A DNA stretch of 64,000 nt, taken from contig NZ_AZUC01000044.1 in the NCBI RefSeq assembly GCF_000586555.1, forward strand, positions 1-64,000, given 5' to 3'. Source of the stretch: Sporosarcina sp. D27. Its GTDB lineage: Bacteria; Bacillota; Bacilli; Bacillales_A; Planococcaceae. The translations under genes were made by a program, and so were the position numbers. Within the stretch, counting starts at the first letter, position 1, and every line of letters starts with the position of its first letter. This document shows, in pieces, positions 53,027 to 62,083 of the stretch. The notes beneath the pieces are model-generated. The model worked only from the letters and a program-made list of their open reading frames with translations, had not been told where the DNA came from and searched no databases.

Positions 53027-54982
53027 ATGAAAGAATCGATGACAAAGAAGAATATTATTGGGAATACCCTTTTGTTTGTTGGTATGATGGCGTACATTTT
53101 ACTGTTTGGCGCATTATTTGGACAAAACAATATCTTGATAGGCGTTTCCACAATTACCGCGATGCTCATGCTACTTGAACGTGACCTGACTATCCATCCA
53201 GTACAGAACACGGTTAAATTTGTAGTACTAAACTTAATGACGGGAATTGCCGCGTTTGCTGCCGGATTCTCTGTATGGACAGCTGTACCAATCCACTTTG
53301 TGATGATGTTCATCATCAGCTATACCCTGATTTTTAACTTGAAAAATCCATTGTACTTACCATTTTCACTTCAATACTTATTTTTACTTGCTATCCCTGT
53401 AACAGGTGATGAACTACCACTTCGCTTAACTGGCCTTATAGTGGGAGCCATTTCGATTATGGGGTTACAAATGATAGCGAATCGAAAGAGAATCTCTAAA
53501 AATGGGGATCCGATTGTAAAAAATGTCTGCAGCTCCCTACTTAAGAAAATCGATAAAAAGCTTGCAGGAGAACGAACCATCGAAATGGATACGGCAATTC
53601 GGAAATCGATTGGCTCACTTCGTTCCATGATCTATGACCAACGCGAAGAGGATTACTACCTTACCGAAGAGGGACGGCTTCGATTAAATATCACGGCTGC
53701 ACTTGAAAAAATCGATGCTCTTCTGGATTCGTTGGAACCAAGACATGCTGAGGGGAAAGTCATTCAAGATGTGCGAATGTTATTAAACAAAGCAGTAGAA
53801 GAGGATTCAAAAGATATTGATGCGGCTGCACTAAGTAAAGCGTCTGAAGAAGTGATGGAAAGCTATCGCATGGCTCCTCCGCAGTCTTCAACGAAATTGC
53901 GACTGTTAAATAATATCGACTACCTAACAGATAGTCTTCTCGCGCTCCAGCAACTAGCACCTGAAAAACGTAAGATCACTCGTAAAATTGAAGAGATTCC
54001 ATTGAAGTTCAAGAAATTCACCCTGAATTCAGCGCCACGCCATGTATCGTCTCTAAAAATGTCATACGCGATTCGTATGGCGACAGGTATTGCTATTACA
54101 GGTTTCTTAATGGACTACTTCAACTTAGCAGAAGGTAGATGGATGATGTTTACCGTGTTGTCGGTCATCATTCCGTTTTATGAACAGTCTCACAAAAAGA
54201 TGAGAGACCGTATTTTTGCGACAATCATTGGAGGCATTCTCGTATGGATTGTATTCTCCATTTTCCAGACCACAACAGTACGAACAGGGTTGTTGTTGTT
54301 TGCCGGATATTTAATGAGTTATGTAAAAGTCTATCGTTACAGCACAATCTTAGTAACGTTCTCTGCGATTGGTTCGGTTGCCCTTATTACTGGGGAAACT
54401 CAGTTCTTAACAGTTGAAAGACTACTCATGGTATTAGCTGGTGTGTGCATTGCATTACTCATCAATCGTTTCATATTCCCGTATAAATTATCGGATGCCA
54501 ATGTCCAATTGGGCAACATGTCGAATGACATATTGAGCGAAATGCTTAAAGAAGCAAAGGACGCGATTAGTGGGAATGCTGCGGTCAGCAACCATAGTAT
54601 GAAAAACTTGTTGATCATTAGCACGATGGTTGAAGAGCGGGCACGCGTTAACCTACAAGCAGCAGGTACAAATGTAGAGGATGAATTATTTGCTCCAAGA
54701 CGACTGGTTAGTAACACGCTTTACGAATTACTGATGTGGAAAGAAGTACATGGCATGAACGAGGAAATCTCTTCAAGATCTGTAGAAATCCTAGAACAAA
54801 TCGAGGCATGCTGGTCAACGGGTACTTCGTATTCAGCGTTAATCGAGCAATTACATGTCTCGTTATTGGGTGAGTCTAATTTGGAAAACAAAATTATTCT
54901 AAGTATGTTACTTGAGACGGTTGATGAATTTGAGATGATTCAAATTGAAGACGAACGGTTGAAACCTAACGTCGAGAAGTAA
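53027..54982 (+). CDS. FUSC-family membrane protein (aromatic acid exporter-like)
   Basis: Protein of 651 residues with two sets of membrane helices (about 8-150 and 340-490) separated by a helical cytoplasmic domain and followed by a soluble tail, the usual FUSC layout. The second half has SLKMSYAIRMATGIAITGFLM and the RWMMFTVLSVIIPFYEQSHKKMRDR segment typical of the AaeB/YccS superfamily, linked to export of aromatic acids. The ATG at 53027 lies very close to AAGGGA; the ATG at 53039 is a real alternative. Substrate unknown. Confidence 0.8.
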   Translation: MKESMTKKNIIGNTLLFVGMMAYILLFGALFGQNNILIGVSTITAMLMLLERDLTIHPVQNTVKFVVLNLMTGIAAFAAGFSVWTAVPIHFVMMFIISYTLIFNLKNPLYLPFSLQYLFLLAIPVTGDELPLRLTGLIVGAISIMGLQMIANRKRISKNGDPIVKNVCSSLLKKIDKKLAGERTIEMDTAIRKSIGSLRSMIYDQREEDYYLTEEGRLRLNITAALEKIDALLDSLEPRHAEGKVIQDVRMLLNKAVEEDSKDIDAAALSKASEEVMESYRMAPPQSSTKLRLLNNIDYLTDSLLALQQLAPEKRKITRKIEEIPLKFKKFTLNSAPRHVSSLKMSYAIRMATGIAITGFLMDYFNLAEGRWMMFTVLSVIIPFYEQSHKKMRDRIFATIIGGILVWIVFSIFQTTTVRTGLLLFAGYLMSYVKVYRYSTILVTFSAIGSVALITGETQFLTVERLLMVLAGVCIALLINRFIFPYKLSDANVQLGNMSNDILSEMLKEAKDAISGNAAVSNHSMKNLLIISTMVEERARVNLQAAGTNVEDELFAPRRLVSNTLYELLMWKEVHGMNEEISSRSVEILEQIEACWSTGTSYSALIEQLHVSLLGESNLENKIILSMLLETVDEFEMIQIEDERLKPNVEK

Positions 54983-55051
54983 CGTCCAGTCAAATGTAAC
55001 GCACATAAGCATAACTTCCTTATGCGGTGCAACAGAAAGGGTTGAATAGTC

Positions 55052-55498
55052 GTGAATCTAGAAATTCATGACGTAACGGCAACGAACTATCGGGATATCA
55101 TAGGATTGAAAGTTGCCCAGTCACAAAAAGATTATATAGAAACACCTTACGAATGTCTGGAAGATTCTGTAGAATGGCAGCAGTTTAAGCCAGTAGGGCT
55201 CTATGCCAACAATGAACTTGTTGGATTTGCTATGTATGGTTTTTTCAAAGGGGAAGGTCCACAAGGAAGATTGTGGATTGACCGACTGCTCATTGATGAA
55301 CAGTTTCAAGGACGAGGTCTAGGTACAGAGTTCATGAAAAAACTTGTTGGAATCGTGATAGAAGAGTATGGTAAACAACCTATCTTCCTAAGTGTCTATC
55401 CTGAAAATGAGGGTGCGGTTCGACTGTATGAAAAGCTAGGTTTTAAATTTATTGAAGAACGTGATGTGAATGGTGAGCACATTATGGTGAGACCATAA
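55052..55498 (+). CDS. bltD: GNAT acetyltransferase similar to BltD (spermidine/spermine)
   Basis: N-acetyltransferase of 148 residues. It follows Bacillus BltD along its length as I recall it: VAQSQKDYIETPYECLEDS, KPVGLYANNELVGFAMYGF, LWIDRLLIDEQFQGRGLGTE (acetyl-CoA loop Q/RxxGxG/A) and AVRLYEKLGFKFIEERDVNG. BltD acetylates spermidine and spermine to limit polyamine excess. The window also makes spermidine (38-43 kb), so polyamine balance is a fair reading, though the genes are 12 kb apart. GTG start, AAAGGG upstream. Confidence 0.8.
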   Translation: MNLEIHDVTATNYRDIIGLKVAQSQKDYIETPYECLEDSVEWQQFKPVGLYANNELVGFAMYGFFKGEGPQGRLWIDRLLIDEQFQGRGLGTEFMKKLVGIVIEEYGKQPIFLSVYPENEGAVRLYEKLGFKFIEERDVNGEHIMVRP

Positions 55499-55499
55499 T

Positions 55500-55538
55500 A
55501 AAAGGAAGGAGCCCGCATGATCAGGTTCCTTCCTTTTT
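55500..55538. terminator. Bidirectional terminator
   Basis: AAAAGGAAGGA (55500-55510) pairs with TCCTTCCTTTT (55527-55537). It overlaps the stop of the convergent gene at 55521. Confidence 0.7.
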
Positions 55539-56243
55539 CTCGTTTTCTTTCCGTTCTGCTGCTAACTCTTCTTTTGCTTCGACCTCTGCGGTTTCTTTGA
55601 AATCTTCTTGAATCTCATTACCAACAACTTGTGGTTCCGGAGTGGGGGTTTCATCATTACCTGCTTTTAAGTGTTCAATTTCCTCCTGCATTTTTTCAAT
55701 CTTTTTCATTTCTTCTTCGTACTCTTCATCAACTTGTGTCGTAGAGGGAATAATTTCATCCTTATTATAGTCAACTCGTTTACCATAGCGGATGAGCTCA
55801 TAGATGATCATTCCATTATTCGGTTTGCCATTTGTAATCAGCATGGGAATAGCATCGAACAATACATAGAAAAACACATAAAATATGAATCGATTCCAAA
55901 ACCTTACTTGGTCTTGTAAGAATCCGTTCGCTATTAAAGTATTCAGCGTTAGAGCAACGACAACATTTGCTAGAATCGGAGCAGCGTAGATCATAATATA
56001 CGAAAAGTTGCTCTTTCGTTTAATATCATCGAACGAAAACCAACTGTACAAATGGTAGTATTTACGAATATCAAAAATCCAGAATCTAAAAACCCTTGGG
56101 CCAGAACCGACTGTGATTCTAGGGTTTTTCACACCGAACAGCAGAGTAACAGACAAATACCCAAATTCTCGTATGAACACTACTACAGGCAATATGATAA
56201 AAGCTGAAATAACAAGAGCGATTAAATCTGAAAACCCAAACAA
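55521..56243 (-). CDS. M50/site-2-protease-like membrane protein with degraded active site
   Basis: Membrane protein of 240 residues. The segment VVVFIREFGYLSVTLLFGVKNPRI, then a GSGPRVFRFWIFDI stretch, matches the start of M50 metalloproteases (VxxHExGH...GxKV...GxGP), but both zinc histidines are changed (REFGY for HExGH). The second motif DAIPMLITNGKPNNG, near 133, also departs from NxxPxxxxDG. It is therefore probably a pseudo-protease. The C-terminal 70 residues are a charged coiled-coil tail rich in E and K. TTG start with AAGGAAG upstream. The fold assignment is mine from motif spacing. Confidence 0.6.
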   Translation of the reverse strand: MFGFSDLIALVISAFIILPVVVFIREFGYLSVTLLFGVKNPRITVGSGPRVFRFWIFDIRKYYHLYSWFSFDDIKRKSNFSYIMIYAAPILANVVVALTLNTLIANGFLQDQVRFWNRFIFYVFFYVLFDAIPMLITNGKPNNGMIIYELIRYGKRVDYNKDEIIPSTTQVDEEYEEEMKKIEKMQEEIEHLKAGNDETPTPEPQVVGNEIQEDFKETAEVEAKEELAAERKENEKKEGT

Positions 56244-56446
56244 GCATCGTTCACTTCCTTATCGTATTGTCTTATCAAGAATACCCGATACGATGGAACA
56301 CGAACCTCGTTAATAGGTCATAGTAGAGTGATATAGGCGAATCGATAGGGACTTCTTTAGAATGGACAAGTTTAGTTTGGCATCTGCAGGGAATGATACT
56401 CGTATTAGCAAAATATGAACACAACTACTAAGAGGAGGAAGGTATA

Positions 56447-56680
56447 ATGGCTAAAATTGCAGTTGAAAAACCATTTGATGATGTGAAACAAGCACTTGAG
56501 GGAAAAGGACATGAAGTGAAAATGTTTGAATCAGATGAAAAAGTAAGTGGTTATGATTTCGGTGTAATCCGTGCATTGAGTGATGTCAATGTAGACCAAT
56601 ATGATTTCCCAATCGTTAGTATCGAGGGGAACTCAGTTCAAGATATTGTGGATGATGTTGAAAAGAGACTTGCGCGATAA
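56447..56680 (+). CDS. ykuS: YkuS/UPF0180 family protein
   Basis: Small cytoplasmic protein of 77 residues with a CheY-like size and pattern (AVEKPFDDVKQALEGKGHEV, then VNVDQYDFPIVSIEGNSVQD). It matches the UPF0180 family that includes Bacillus YkuS. Function is unknown. AGGAGGAAGG precedes the ATG. A terminator follows 8 bp after the stop, so it is a single gene. Confidence 0.75.
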   Translation: MAKIAVEKPFDDVKQALEGKGHEVKMFESDEKVSGYDFGVIRALSDVNVDQYDFPIVSIEGNSVQDIVDDVEKRLAR

Positions 56681-56688
56681 TAGAACAA

Positions 56689-56725
56689 AGAAGCTCGGAC
56701 TACTCCTGGTCTGAGCTTCTTTATT
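56689..56725 (+). terminator. Intrinsic terminator after ykuS
   Basis: AAGAAGCTCGGAC (56688-56700) pairs with GTCTGAGCTTCTT (56709-56721), then TATTT. Confidence 0.8.
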
Positions 56726-56850
56726 TAGTTTTTGATTGTGAAGTTGCGTCTCTTTTTTTCTGAGTGATCCCATGAAGGCATGGAGAGTGTGGTATCGAGA
56801 TTTTTTTTGTATACTAGAAGTGAACGTACTTTCTGAAATGAGGGATTGCA

Positions 56851-57288
56851 ATGTCAGAACTGAAAAAGACATTAATGGCTGATATGAAAACAGCAATGAA
56901 AGAGAAGGACACCGTTAAAAAAGGTGTTATTAATTTACTACGGGCAGGTATTCAAAACCAAGAGCTCGATCTTAAGCGCGAATTGACGGAAGAGGAAGAG
57001 TTGAAAGTGGTTCAACGTGAGCTTAAACAAACCAAACAATCTCTAGAAGAAGGTCAAAAAGCGAATCGTGAAGATATTGTTGCTGCAGAAACTGAGAAAA
57101 TCACGATCATTGAGCATTATTTACCAAAACAACTCACTGTCGATGAAGTAAAAGAGCTCATCGCTAAACTTGGTATTAGCAAAGAAAGTTCTATGGGCCA
57201 AGTCGTCGGTCAGATGATGAAAGAAACGGCTGGCAGCGCTGAAGGTAAAGTAGTGTCGCAAGCAGTGAAAGAATATTTAAATAGCTAA
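56851..57288 (+). CDS. yqeY: YqeY/GatB-tail domain protein
   Basis: Cytoplasmic protein of 145 residues with the YqeY fold, which resembles the tail of the GatB amidotransferase subunit and is thought to act on tRNA-linked processes. Clear family segments are ADMKTAMKEKDTVKKGVINL, REDIVAAETEKITIIEHYLPKQL and the C-terminal KESSMGQVVGQMMKE. In Bacillus it usually sits beside rpsU; here it is a single gene between terminators. Confidence 0.88.
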   Translation: MSELKKTLMADMKTAMKEKDTVKKGVINLLRAGIQNQELDLKRELTEEEELKVVQRELKQTKQSLEEGQKANREDIVAAETEKITIIEHYLPKQLTVDEVKELIAKLGISKESSMGQVVGQMMKETAGSAEGKVVSQAVKEYLNS

Positions 57289-57295
57289 TATCTAA

Positions 57296-57342
57296 AAAGG
57301 GACGATCCAACGAGTCGTAATGGCTCCTGGATCGTCCTTTCT
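57296..57342 (+). terminator. Intrinsic terminator after yqeY
   Basis: AAGGGACGATCCA (57297-57309) pairs with TGGATCGTCCTTT (57328-57340). Confidence 0.8.
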
Positions 57343-57484
57343 TAAAAGATAAGAAAGGACAGCTGCAATTTGGGCAAATGTGGTACCATGATATAGCTAG
57401 TTCTTCAACAAACGGGATATTAACTTGAAGTAAATAGATTAAGGAATATAACAAAAAAGGTAAAATTGTGGAGGAGGAATAAAA

Positions 57485-58345
57485 TTGAAGAAGTTTCAAA
57501 TAGCTGTAGATGACAATACTTTTCACGGATGTGAAATTGGTGATAACAGCCTTCCTTCACTTGTTTGTCTTCACGGAATGACTGGCGATTTAAATAGTTT
57601 TTCTGGCATTATTGAATACCTAATAAACGATTTTCATCTTATTCTTATAGATAACCCGGGACATGGTGAAACTGACTCACTAAAACTGGAGGAGGATTAT
57701 ATGTTTTCCTCCTTAGCAAAGAACATTTATCAAGTAATAAAAAAGATTACGAATAAACCGTTTTACATGTTGGGACATTCTTGGGGGGCAGATATTTGCC
57801 TACACGTAGCAGGAATATTTCCGTCTAAAGTGAAGGGCGTAATTTTACTAGACGGAGGATATGCGTTTCCTGAACATGTTGATGGACTGACAGAGGAAAA
57901 AGCCTTGATAGATTGGAAGGATTATGTTGAATCCAGTATTTATAGTTCTTGGGACGAAGTGGTCAAAGAATACCAAGGTTACACAACAAAGCAATGGGAT
58001 ACAAATCTTAATTCATTAATAGCATCTAGCTTTAAAAAGGTTAAAGACAACTATATATTTAAGGCTGATGTTTTCAGTATTCAAGCAATTATTAAGGCAT
58101 TCTATAAAGAGCCTTGTTCGACTACTTTTGGTAGTATTCAGTGTCCTGTGTTATTACTTCATGCAACAATTGAACCAACAGATTCAGCCCGGAAAAAGGG
58201 AGTACAGGAAATTAAAAAAGGCATTAAAGTATTAAAGGTAATAGGTATAGAAAACACGCAACACAACCTTCATTGGGACGATCCTGAAAAAGTTGCTAAT
58301 GAAATTCTGCTGTGGAAACAAGACATCAAGCAAGAAGTTTATTAA
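57485..58345 (+). CDS. Alpha/beta hydrolase
   Basis: Alpha/beta-fold hydrolase of 286 residues. It has the HGMTGDLNSFSG oxyanion region near 30, DNPGHGET near 56, nucleophile elbow GHSWGA near 97-102, the acid probably in HATIEPTDS near 220, and the histidine in NTQHNLHWDDPE near 256. It is AT-rich with a TTG start after GAGGAGG. It shares fold and base composition with the hydrolase at 21733 but they are not close copies. Substrate unknown. Confidence 0.78.
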   Translation: MKKFQIAVDDNTFHGCEIGDNSLPSLVCLHGMTGDLNSFSGIIEYLINDFHLILIDNPGHGETDSLKLEEDYMFSSLAKNIYQVIKKITNKPFYMLGHSWGADICLHVAGIFPSKVKGVILLDGGYAFPEHVDGLTEEKALIDWKDYVESSIYSSWDEVVKEYQGYTTKQWDTNLNSLIASSFKKVKDNYIFKADVFSIQAIIKAFYKEPCSTTFGSIQCPVLLLHATIEPTDSARKKGVQEIKKGIKVLKVIGIENTQHNLHWDDPEKVANEILLWKQDIKQEVY

Positions 58346-58397
58346 CGACATCTTCTGGTTTGCCACTATAACATGTGCTTGACTGCAAGATAACCGC

Positions 58398-58442
58398 TAT
58401 AGGATTTTCGCTTCAGGTGGATGCTTCCGCTGCAATCCTATA
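58398..58442. repeat. Inverted-repeat remnant related to the GC-rich repeat family
   Basis: TATAGGATT (58398-58406) and AATCCTATA (58434-58442) are exact inverted repeats. They enclose a GC-rich core whose reverse complement, GCAGCGGAAGCATCCACC, resembles parts of the repeat at 37480-37712 (CGTCCACC, AGCGGAA) and the window start (GCAGCGGAA). It may be a shortened copy. Confidence 0.45.
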
Positions 58443-58536
58443 TGGTGAATGTCTAGAAAAATTTTAAAAAAAGATTTTGGCGTTGAGCCTATTTTCTACT
58501 TCAACAAAATGTAATTGCAGAAGAAGATAGTAAAGG

Positions 58537-58572
58537 TAGCCTTGTTAAATTGTTTTTAACAAGGCTATTTTT
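58537..58572 (+). terminator. Intrinsic terminator, orphan position
   Basis: TAGCCTTGTTAAA (58537-58549) pairs with TTTAACAAGGCTA (58555-58567), then TTTTTG. It lies 190 bp after the hydrolase gene and may end that transcript. Confidence 0.8.
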
Positions 58573-58685
58573 GTATCCAAATTTTTAGATGTATAGAACG
58601 AATAATAGTTCTCCAAAATGATTTTTTAGCATACAGAGGATGAGCGAACGGTCGATAGAAATGGGTAATTTATCTTGAGGAGCTA

Positions 58686-58714
58686 TTGACAAGAAATTAA
58701 AAGCAGACTATTAT
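58686..58714 (+). promoter_or_regulatory. Sigma-A promoter of the iron-siderophore lipoprotein
   Basis: TTGACA (58686-58691), a 17-bp spacer and TATTAT (58709-58714). The Fur box lies just downstream. Confidence 0.8.
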
Positions 58715-58721
58715 TTTAAAT

Positions 58722-58745
58722 GGGAATGATAATCATTATCATTAT
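58722..58745 (+). promoter_or_regulatory. Fur box
   Basis: GGGAATGATAATCATTATC (58722-58740) matches 17 of 19 bases of the Fur consensus GATAATGATAATCATTATC. The repeat continues with ATTATC to about 58746. It overlaps the expected transcription start, so iron-loaded Fur would block initiation. Confidence 0.85.
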
Positions 58746-58794
58746 CGTTTGAAGAGCGATAGAGATGATAACAACTATAAAGGAGAATCTAAAA

Positions 58795-59715
58795 TTGAAA
58801 AAAATAATAATACCATTCATGTTAATATGCGTTCTTATTATTAGTGCCTGTGGCAATAGCACAAAGAATCAGGCATCGAGGGATACAAATAAAGAGGACG
58901 ACAGTGAAACAATTACATATCAATCTGAAAACGGACCTATTGAAGTACCCGCTCATCCGAAAAGAGTAGTAGTTTTAACTGGTAATGCAGGTGACTTAAT
59001 TGCACTAGGCATCAATATCGTAGGGGTAGACGAATGGTCTAAGGCAAGTCCATTATTTAAAGATCAATTAAAAGATGTTACAACTGTTTCAGATGAGGAC
59101 CTAGAGAAAATTATTGAATTAAAACCAGATTTAATTATTGGAGACAGTGACAATAATAATCTAGACAGGATGAAAAAAATTGCTCCAACAGTTACCTATA
59201 CGTATAATAAGGTCGATTATTTAACTCAGCATTTAGAAATTGGGAAATTGGTAAACAAAGAAAAAGAAGCTCAAGACTGGGTTAATGACTTCAAAAAACG
59301 TGCAACTACTGTAGGAAATGAAATTAAAGCAAAAGTTGGTAAAGATTCAACAGTGACTGTAATGGAAAGTTACGATAAAGATATAGGTATTCTTGGCAAT
59401 AGTTGGGGAAGAGGCACAGAAGTTCTTTATCAAGCAATGGGTTTGAAAATGCCTGAAAAAGTTAAGGAAATGACGAGTAAAGAAGGATACTACATGATTT
59501 CATCTGAAGTATTACCCGACTATGTTGGAGACTACTTGGTTGTAAGTAAATACAATGATCAAGATAATTCCTATCAAGAGACAGAACTATATAAAGAAAT
59601 GCCAGCTGTAAAGAACGACCATGTTATTGAAGTGGACGGAAATGCCTTTATGTTTAACGATTCTCTAACTTTAGATTTCCAACTGAACTATTTTGAAGAA
59701 CAATTTTTAAAATAG
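58795..59715 (+). CDS. Iron-siderophore ABC transporter substrate-binding lipoprotein
   Basis: Binding protein of 306 residues. A signal peptide ends in the lipobox IISAC; the mature part has the FhuD/BtuF-type fold (VVVLTGNAGDLIALGI near 58, ELKPDLIIGD near 107, a long central helix near 150-190). It should capture ferric siderophores at the cell surface. The TTG at 58795 has AAAGGAG 8 bp upstream. It has a Fur box, but no permease or ATPase genes follow, so it must use transporter parts encoded elsewhere. The siderophore type is not evident. Confidence 0.85.
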   Translation: MKKIIIPFMLICVLIISACGNSTKNQASRDTNKEDDSETITYQSENGPIEVPAHPKRVVVLTGNAGDLIALGINIVGVDEWSKASPLFKDQLKDVTTVSDEDLEKIIELKPDLIIGDSDNNNLDRMKKIAPTVTYTYNKVDYLTQHLEIGKLVNKEKEAQDWVNDFKKRATTVGNEIKAKVGKDSTVTVMESYDKDIGILGNSWGRGTEVLYQAMGLKMPEKVKEMTSKEGYYMISSEVLPDYVGDYLVVSKYNDQDNSYQETELYKEMPAVKNDHVIEVDGNAFMFNDSLTLDFQLNYFEEQFLK

Positions 59716-59865
59716 GCTGTTTTCTAAGGGATAGTTGATCAGTACAAAGATGTACAATCAACACTTCGCTTTTTGTTCACAAAAGTCGACCTCTATGCTA
59801 ATCCCTTAGGAGTCGTTCTATTCCAATCAATGAGGGTCATCCATTCTTAAAAGGATGACTAAAGG

Positions 59866-59914
59866 AAGAGGCACCATTTCGTTCAATTTTGAACGAAACG
59901 GTGCCTCTTTTTTG
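59866..59914. terminator. Strong bidirectional terminator
   Basis: AGAGGCACCATTTCGTTC (59867-59884) pairs with GAACGAAACGGTGCCTCT (59891-59908), one wobble pair, flanked by A and T runs. Confidence 0.88.
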
Positions 59915-59931
59915 TTCATGTTGAGAAACGC

Positions 59932-61245
59932 TTAGAAGAAGTATAGACCGACACTAATAACGATACCACTGAGCACAAGAACAAACACACAGTAGCCCAT
60001 AATATCTTTAGCACGAAGTCCTGCAATTGCGAGTGCTGGAAGTGCCCAAAATGGTTGAATCATATTTGTCCAAGCATCTCCCCAAGCGATTGCCATTGCG
60101 GTTTTAGAATAGCTGACACCTAACTGCTGAGCCGCATCCAACATAATTGGTGCCTGAACAGCCCATTGTCCACCGCCAGAAGGAACAAAGAAGTTAACGA
60201 TTCCAGCTGCATAGAAGGAGAATAGCGGGAATGTAGCTGCTGTTGAAATACTTACGAATCCTTCAGAAATCACGCCGGCTAATCCAGAGGTGACCATCAT
60301 GCCCATTATTCCAGCATAGAATGGAAACTGAATAATTATGCCGCCGGCTGTTTTTACTGCATTGGCAACTGCTGCAAGGAAGAGTTTAGGTGTACCGTGG
60401 AAGATGATTCCTAGTGTGAAGAATATCAAGTTCACGATATTCAAATTCAAATCGAAACCATTTACTACGAAATGTTGAACTAAATAGACAAGACCAAGTG
60501 CACCAATAATCATGGAAAGAATCCAGCTGTTTTCCAATCGTGAAGCAGGTGTTTGTTCAGTGATTTCTTCAACAATGAGCTCGTCTTCTAAAAGAGCCGG
60601 GTCAACAGTAACCGTCTCTTCCGGTTTCGGCATCATAAAACGGTTCAAAATAGGTAGTGTGACAAAAAGAATTCCAATGATCAGGAGATTATATGGAGAA
60701 AAGATCGTCTCAGAAGTCGGAATAATTCCCGTCATGTCTACATATGGGTGATCTGCTGTCGCGATGGAGAGAGGAATTGAACCTCCAAGTCCCCCGTGCC
60801 AAACGATAAAACCTGAATACGCACTAGCAATCAGTAACCGATAATCGACTGTCTTAACTTTTTTTGCAATTTCTTTTGCAAACAGGGCACCTATGACTAA
60901 ACCGAATCCCCAGTTAATCCAACATGCAATTATAGAAACAACTGTAACTAGAACTATTGCGGAACCAGGTGACTTTGCTAGACTTGCTAAACTGCTCAGT
61001 CCCTTTTTAAATAGAGGACTACTAGCTAATACATGCCCAGCTACGAGCACGATTACCATCTGCATTGTAAATGAAAGTAACCCCCAGAAGCCATCTCCCC
61101 AGTAGACGACCATATCGAGTGGTCCGGAGTCTGTTAATCCGAGACCTAAACCAAATACAACGAGTGTGAGTATTGCTACAAATATGTACGGATCTGGCAA
61201 ATATCTTTCCATGATGGTATTTGACCATCTCGTGAGTACGCGCAT
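59932..61245 (-). CDS. AtoE-type short-chain fatty acid transporter
   Basis: Transporter of 437 residues with about eleven membrane helices, family TIGR00366/AtoE, which takes up short-chain fatty acids. Typical are the start MERYLPDPYIFVAILT, SIIACWINWGFGLVIGALFA near 112, and FFVPSGGGQWAVQAPIM near 355. GGGGAGG lies 8 bp before the ATG. It is a single gene. The CoA transferase at 10 kb could activate such acids, but no link is visible. Confidence 0.83.
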   Translation of the reverse strand: MRVLTRWSNTIMERYLPDPYIFVAILTLVVFGLGLGLTDSGPLDMVVYWGDGFWGLLSFTMQMVIVLVAGHVLASSPLFKKGLSSLASLAKSPGSAIVLVTVVSIIACWINWGFGLVIGALFAKEIAKKVKTVDYRLLIASAYSGFIVWHGGLGGSIPLSIATADHPYVDMTGIIPTSETIFSPYNLLIIGILFVTLPILNRFMMPKPEETVTVDPALLEDELIVEEITEQTPASRLENSWILSMIIGALGLVYLVQHFVVNGFDLNLNIVNLIFFTLGIIFHGTPKLFLAAVANAVKTAGGIIIQFPFYAGIMGMMVTSGLAGVISEGFVSISTAATFPLFSFYAAGIVNFFVPSGGGQWAVQAPIMLDAAQQLGVSYSKTAMAIAWGDAWTNMIQPFWALPALAIAGLRAKDIMGYCVFVLVLSGIVISVGLYFF

Positions 61246-61352
61246 TGCCCATACCTCCCCCTTTTACTAGTGACACTACCTAAGACTATCATAGTAAAAT
61301 TCAGAGGAGAATATGTTTTTTGATAATTCCTAGCAGAATAGGATGTTCCTAT

Positions 61353-61931
61353 TCATTTTCCGACAACCCATGTTTTCAATAAGGCAAGCCGCTCACGGAA
61401 TTGAACTTTAGCTTCCACGACCTTTGGTGTTTTGGCCGGAATTGCATCCCATTCATATCCTACTTTCTCAGCAAGATACCCGGCACGTGCTACGTGGTAA
61501 TCACTAGTGATTATCGTGATACCTGTCACGTCTTGAGGAAGTAGTTTCTTAGTGTTGACTAAGTTTTCATATGTGGAAGTGGATTGGTCTTCAACGATCA
61601 TTCGGTTTTCAGGAAACCCCTGTGCTGATAAATAATTCACCATAGCTTGTGCTTCGCTAATGCCTTCGTCGGGCCCTTGTCCTCCGGAAAGAACGAGCGT
61701 TACGTTCGGATGGCTCTTTGCATAGGAAAGAGCAGCCTCTAAACGATATCTGAGTGCAAGTGAAGGTGTCGTTCCGTTTACTTTTGCACCGAGGACAACT
61801 GCAATCGAAAAATTCCCGTCAGCTCGTTTATTTTGTGCTTCTTTCATCGCATGTCCTGTTGCGAACCACCATGCGAGAATCATGAAAAATCCAATAATCA
61901 TCACAAACATTAGACGTTTCCCCTTTTTCAT
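61353..61931 (-). CDS. YdcF/SanA-type DUF218 membrane protein
   Basis: Protein of 192 residues with one N-terminal helix (MFVMIIGFFMILAWWFATG) and a DUF218 domain outside. Family motifs are VVLGAKVNG near 45, LVLSGGQGPDEGISEA near 80, the EDQSTSTYENL segment near 115, and the ITIITSDYHVARAGY segment near 138. SanA-like proteins affect envelope permeability, but the biochemical role is unclear. It is divergent from the XRE regulator across 152 bp. Confidence 0.82.
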   Translation of the reverse strand: MKKGKRLMFVMIIGFFMILAWWFATGHAMKEAQNKRADGNFSIAVVLGAKVNGTTPSLALRYRLEAALSYAKSHPNVTLVLSGGQGPDEGISEAQAMVNYLSAQGFPENRMIVEDQSTSTYENLVNTKKLLPQDVTGITIITSDYHVARAGYLAEKVGYEWDAIPAKTPKVVEAKVQFRERLALLKTWVVGK

Positions 61932-62027
61932 CTGAATCGCTCCATTTCCATATACCTAATTTTCTCATTCGTTCGTTGGTAACAAGACGGAAATGGGATG
62001 AACAAGTTGCCGAGATAAACATTTGTT

Positions 62028-62062
62028 TTGTAAAGTTAGTTCAATAAGTGTATTATTACACT
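62028..62062 (+). promoter_or_regulatory. Promoter with palindromic operator before the XRE regulator
   Basis: TTGTAA (62028-62033), a 17-bp spacer and TATTAT (62051-62056). AGTGTA-TTAT-TACACT (62047-62062) is a perfect inverted repeat centred on the -10 box, a natural site for self-repression by the XRE protein encoded next. Confidence 0.7.
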
Positions 62063-62083
62063 ATTGTAAAAGGGGGAGTTCCC

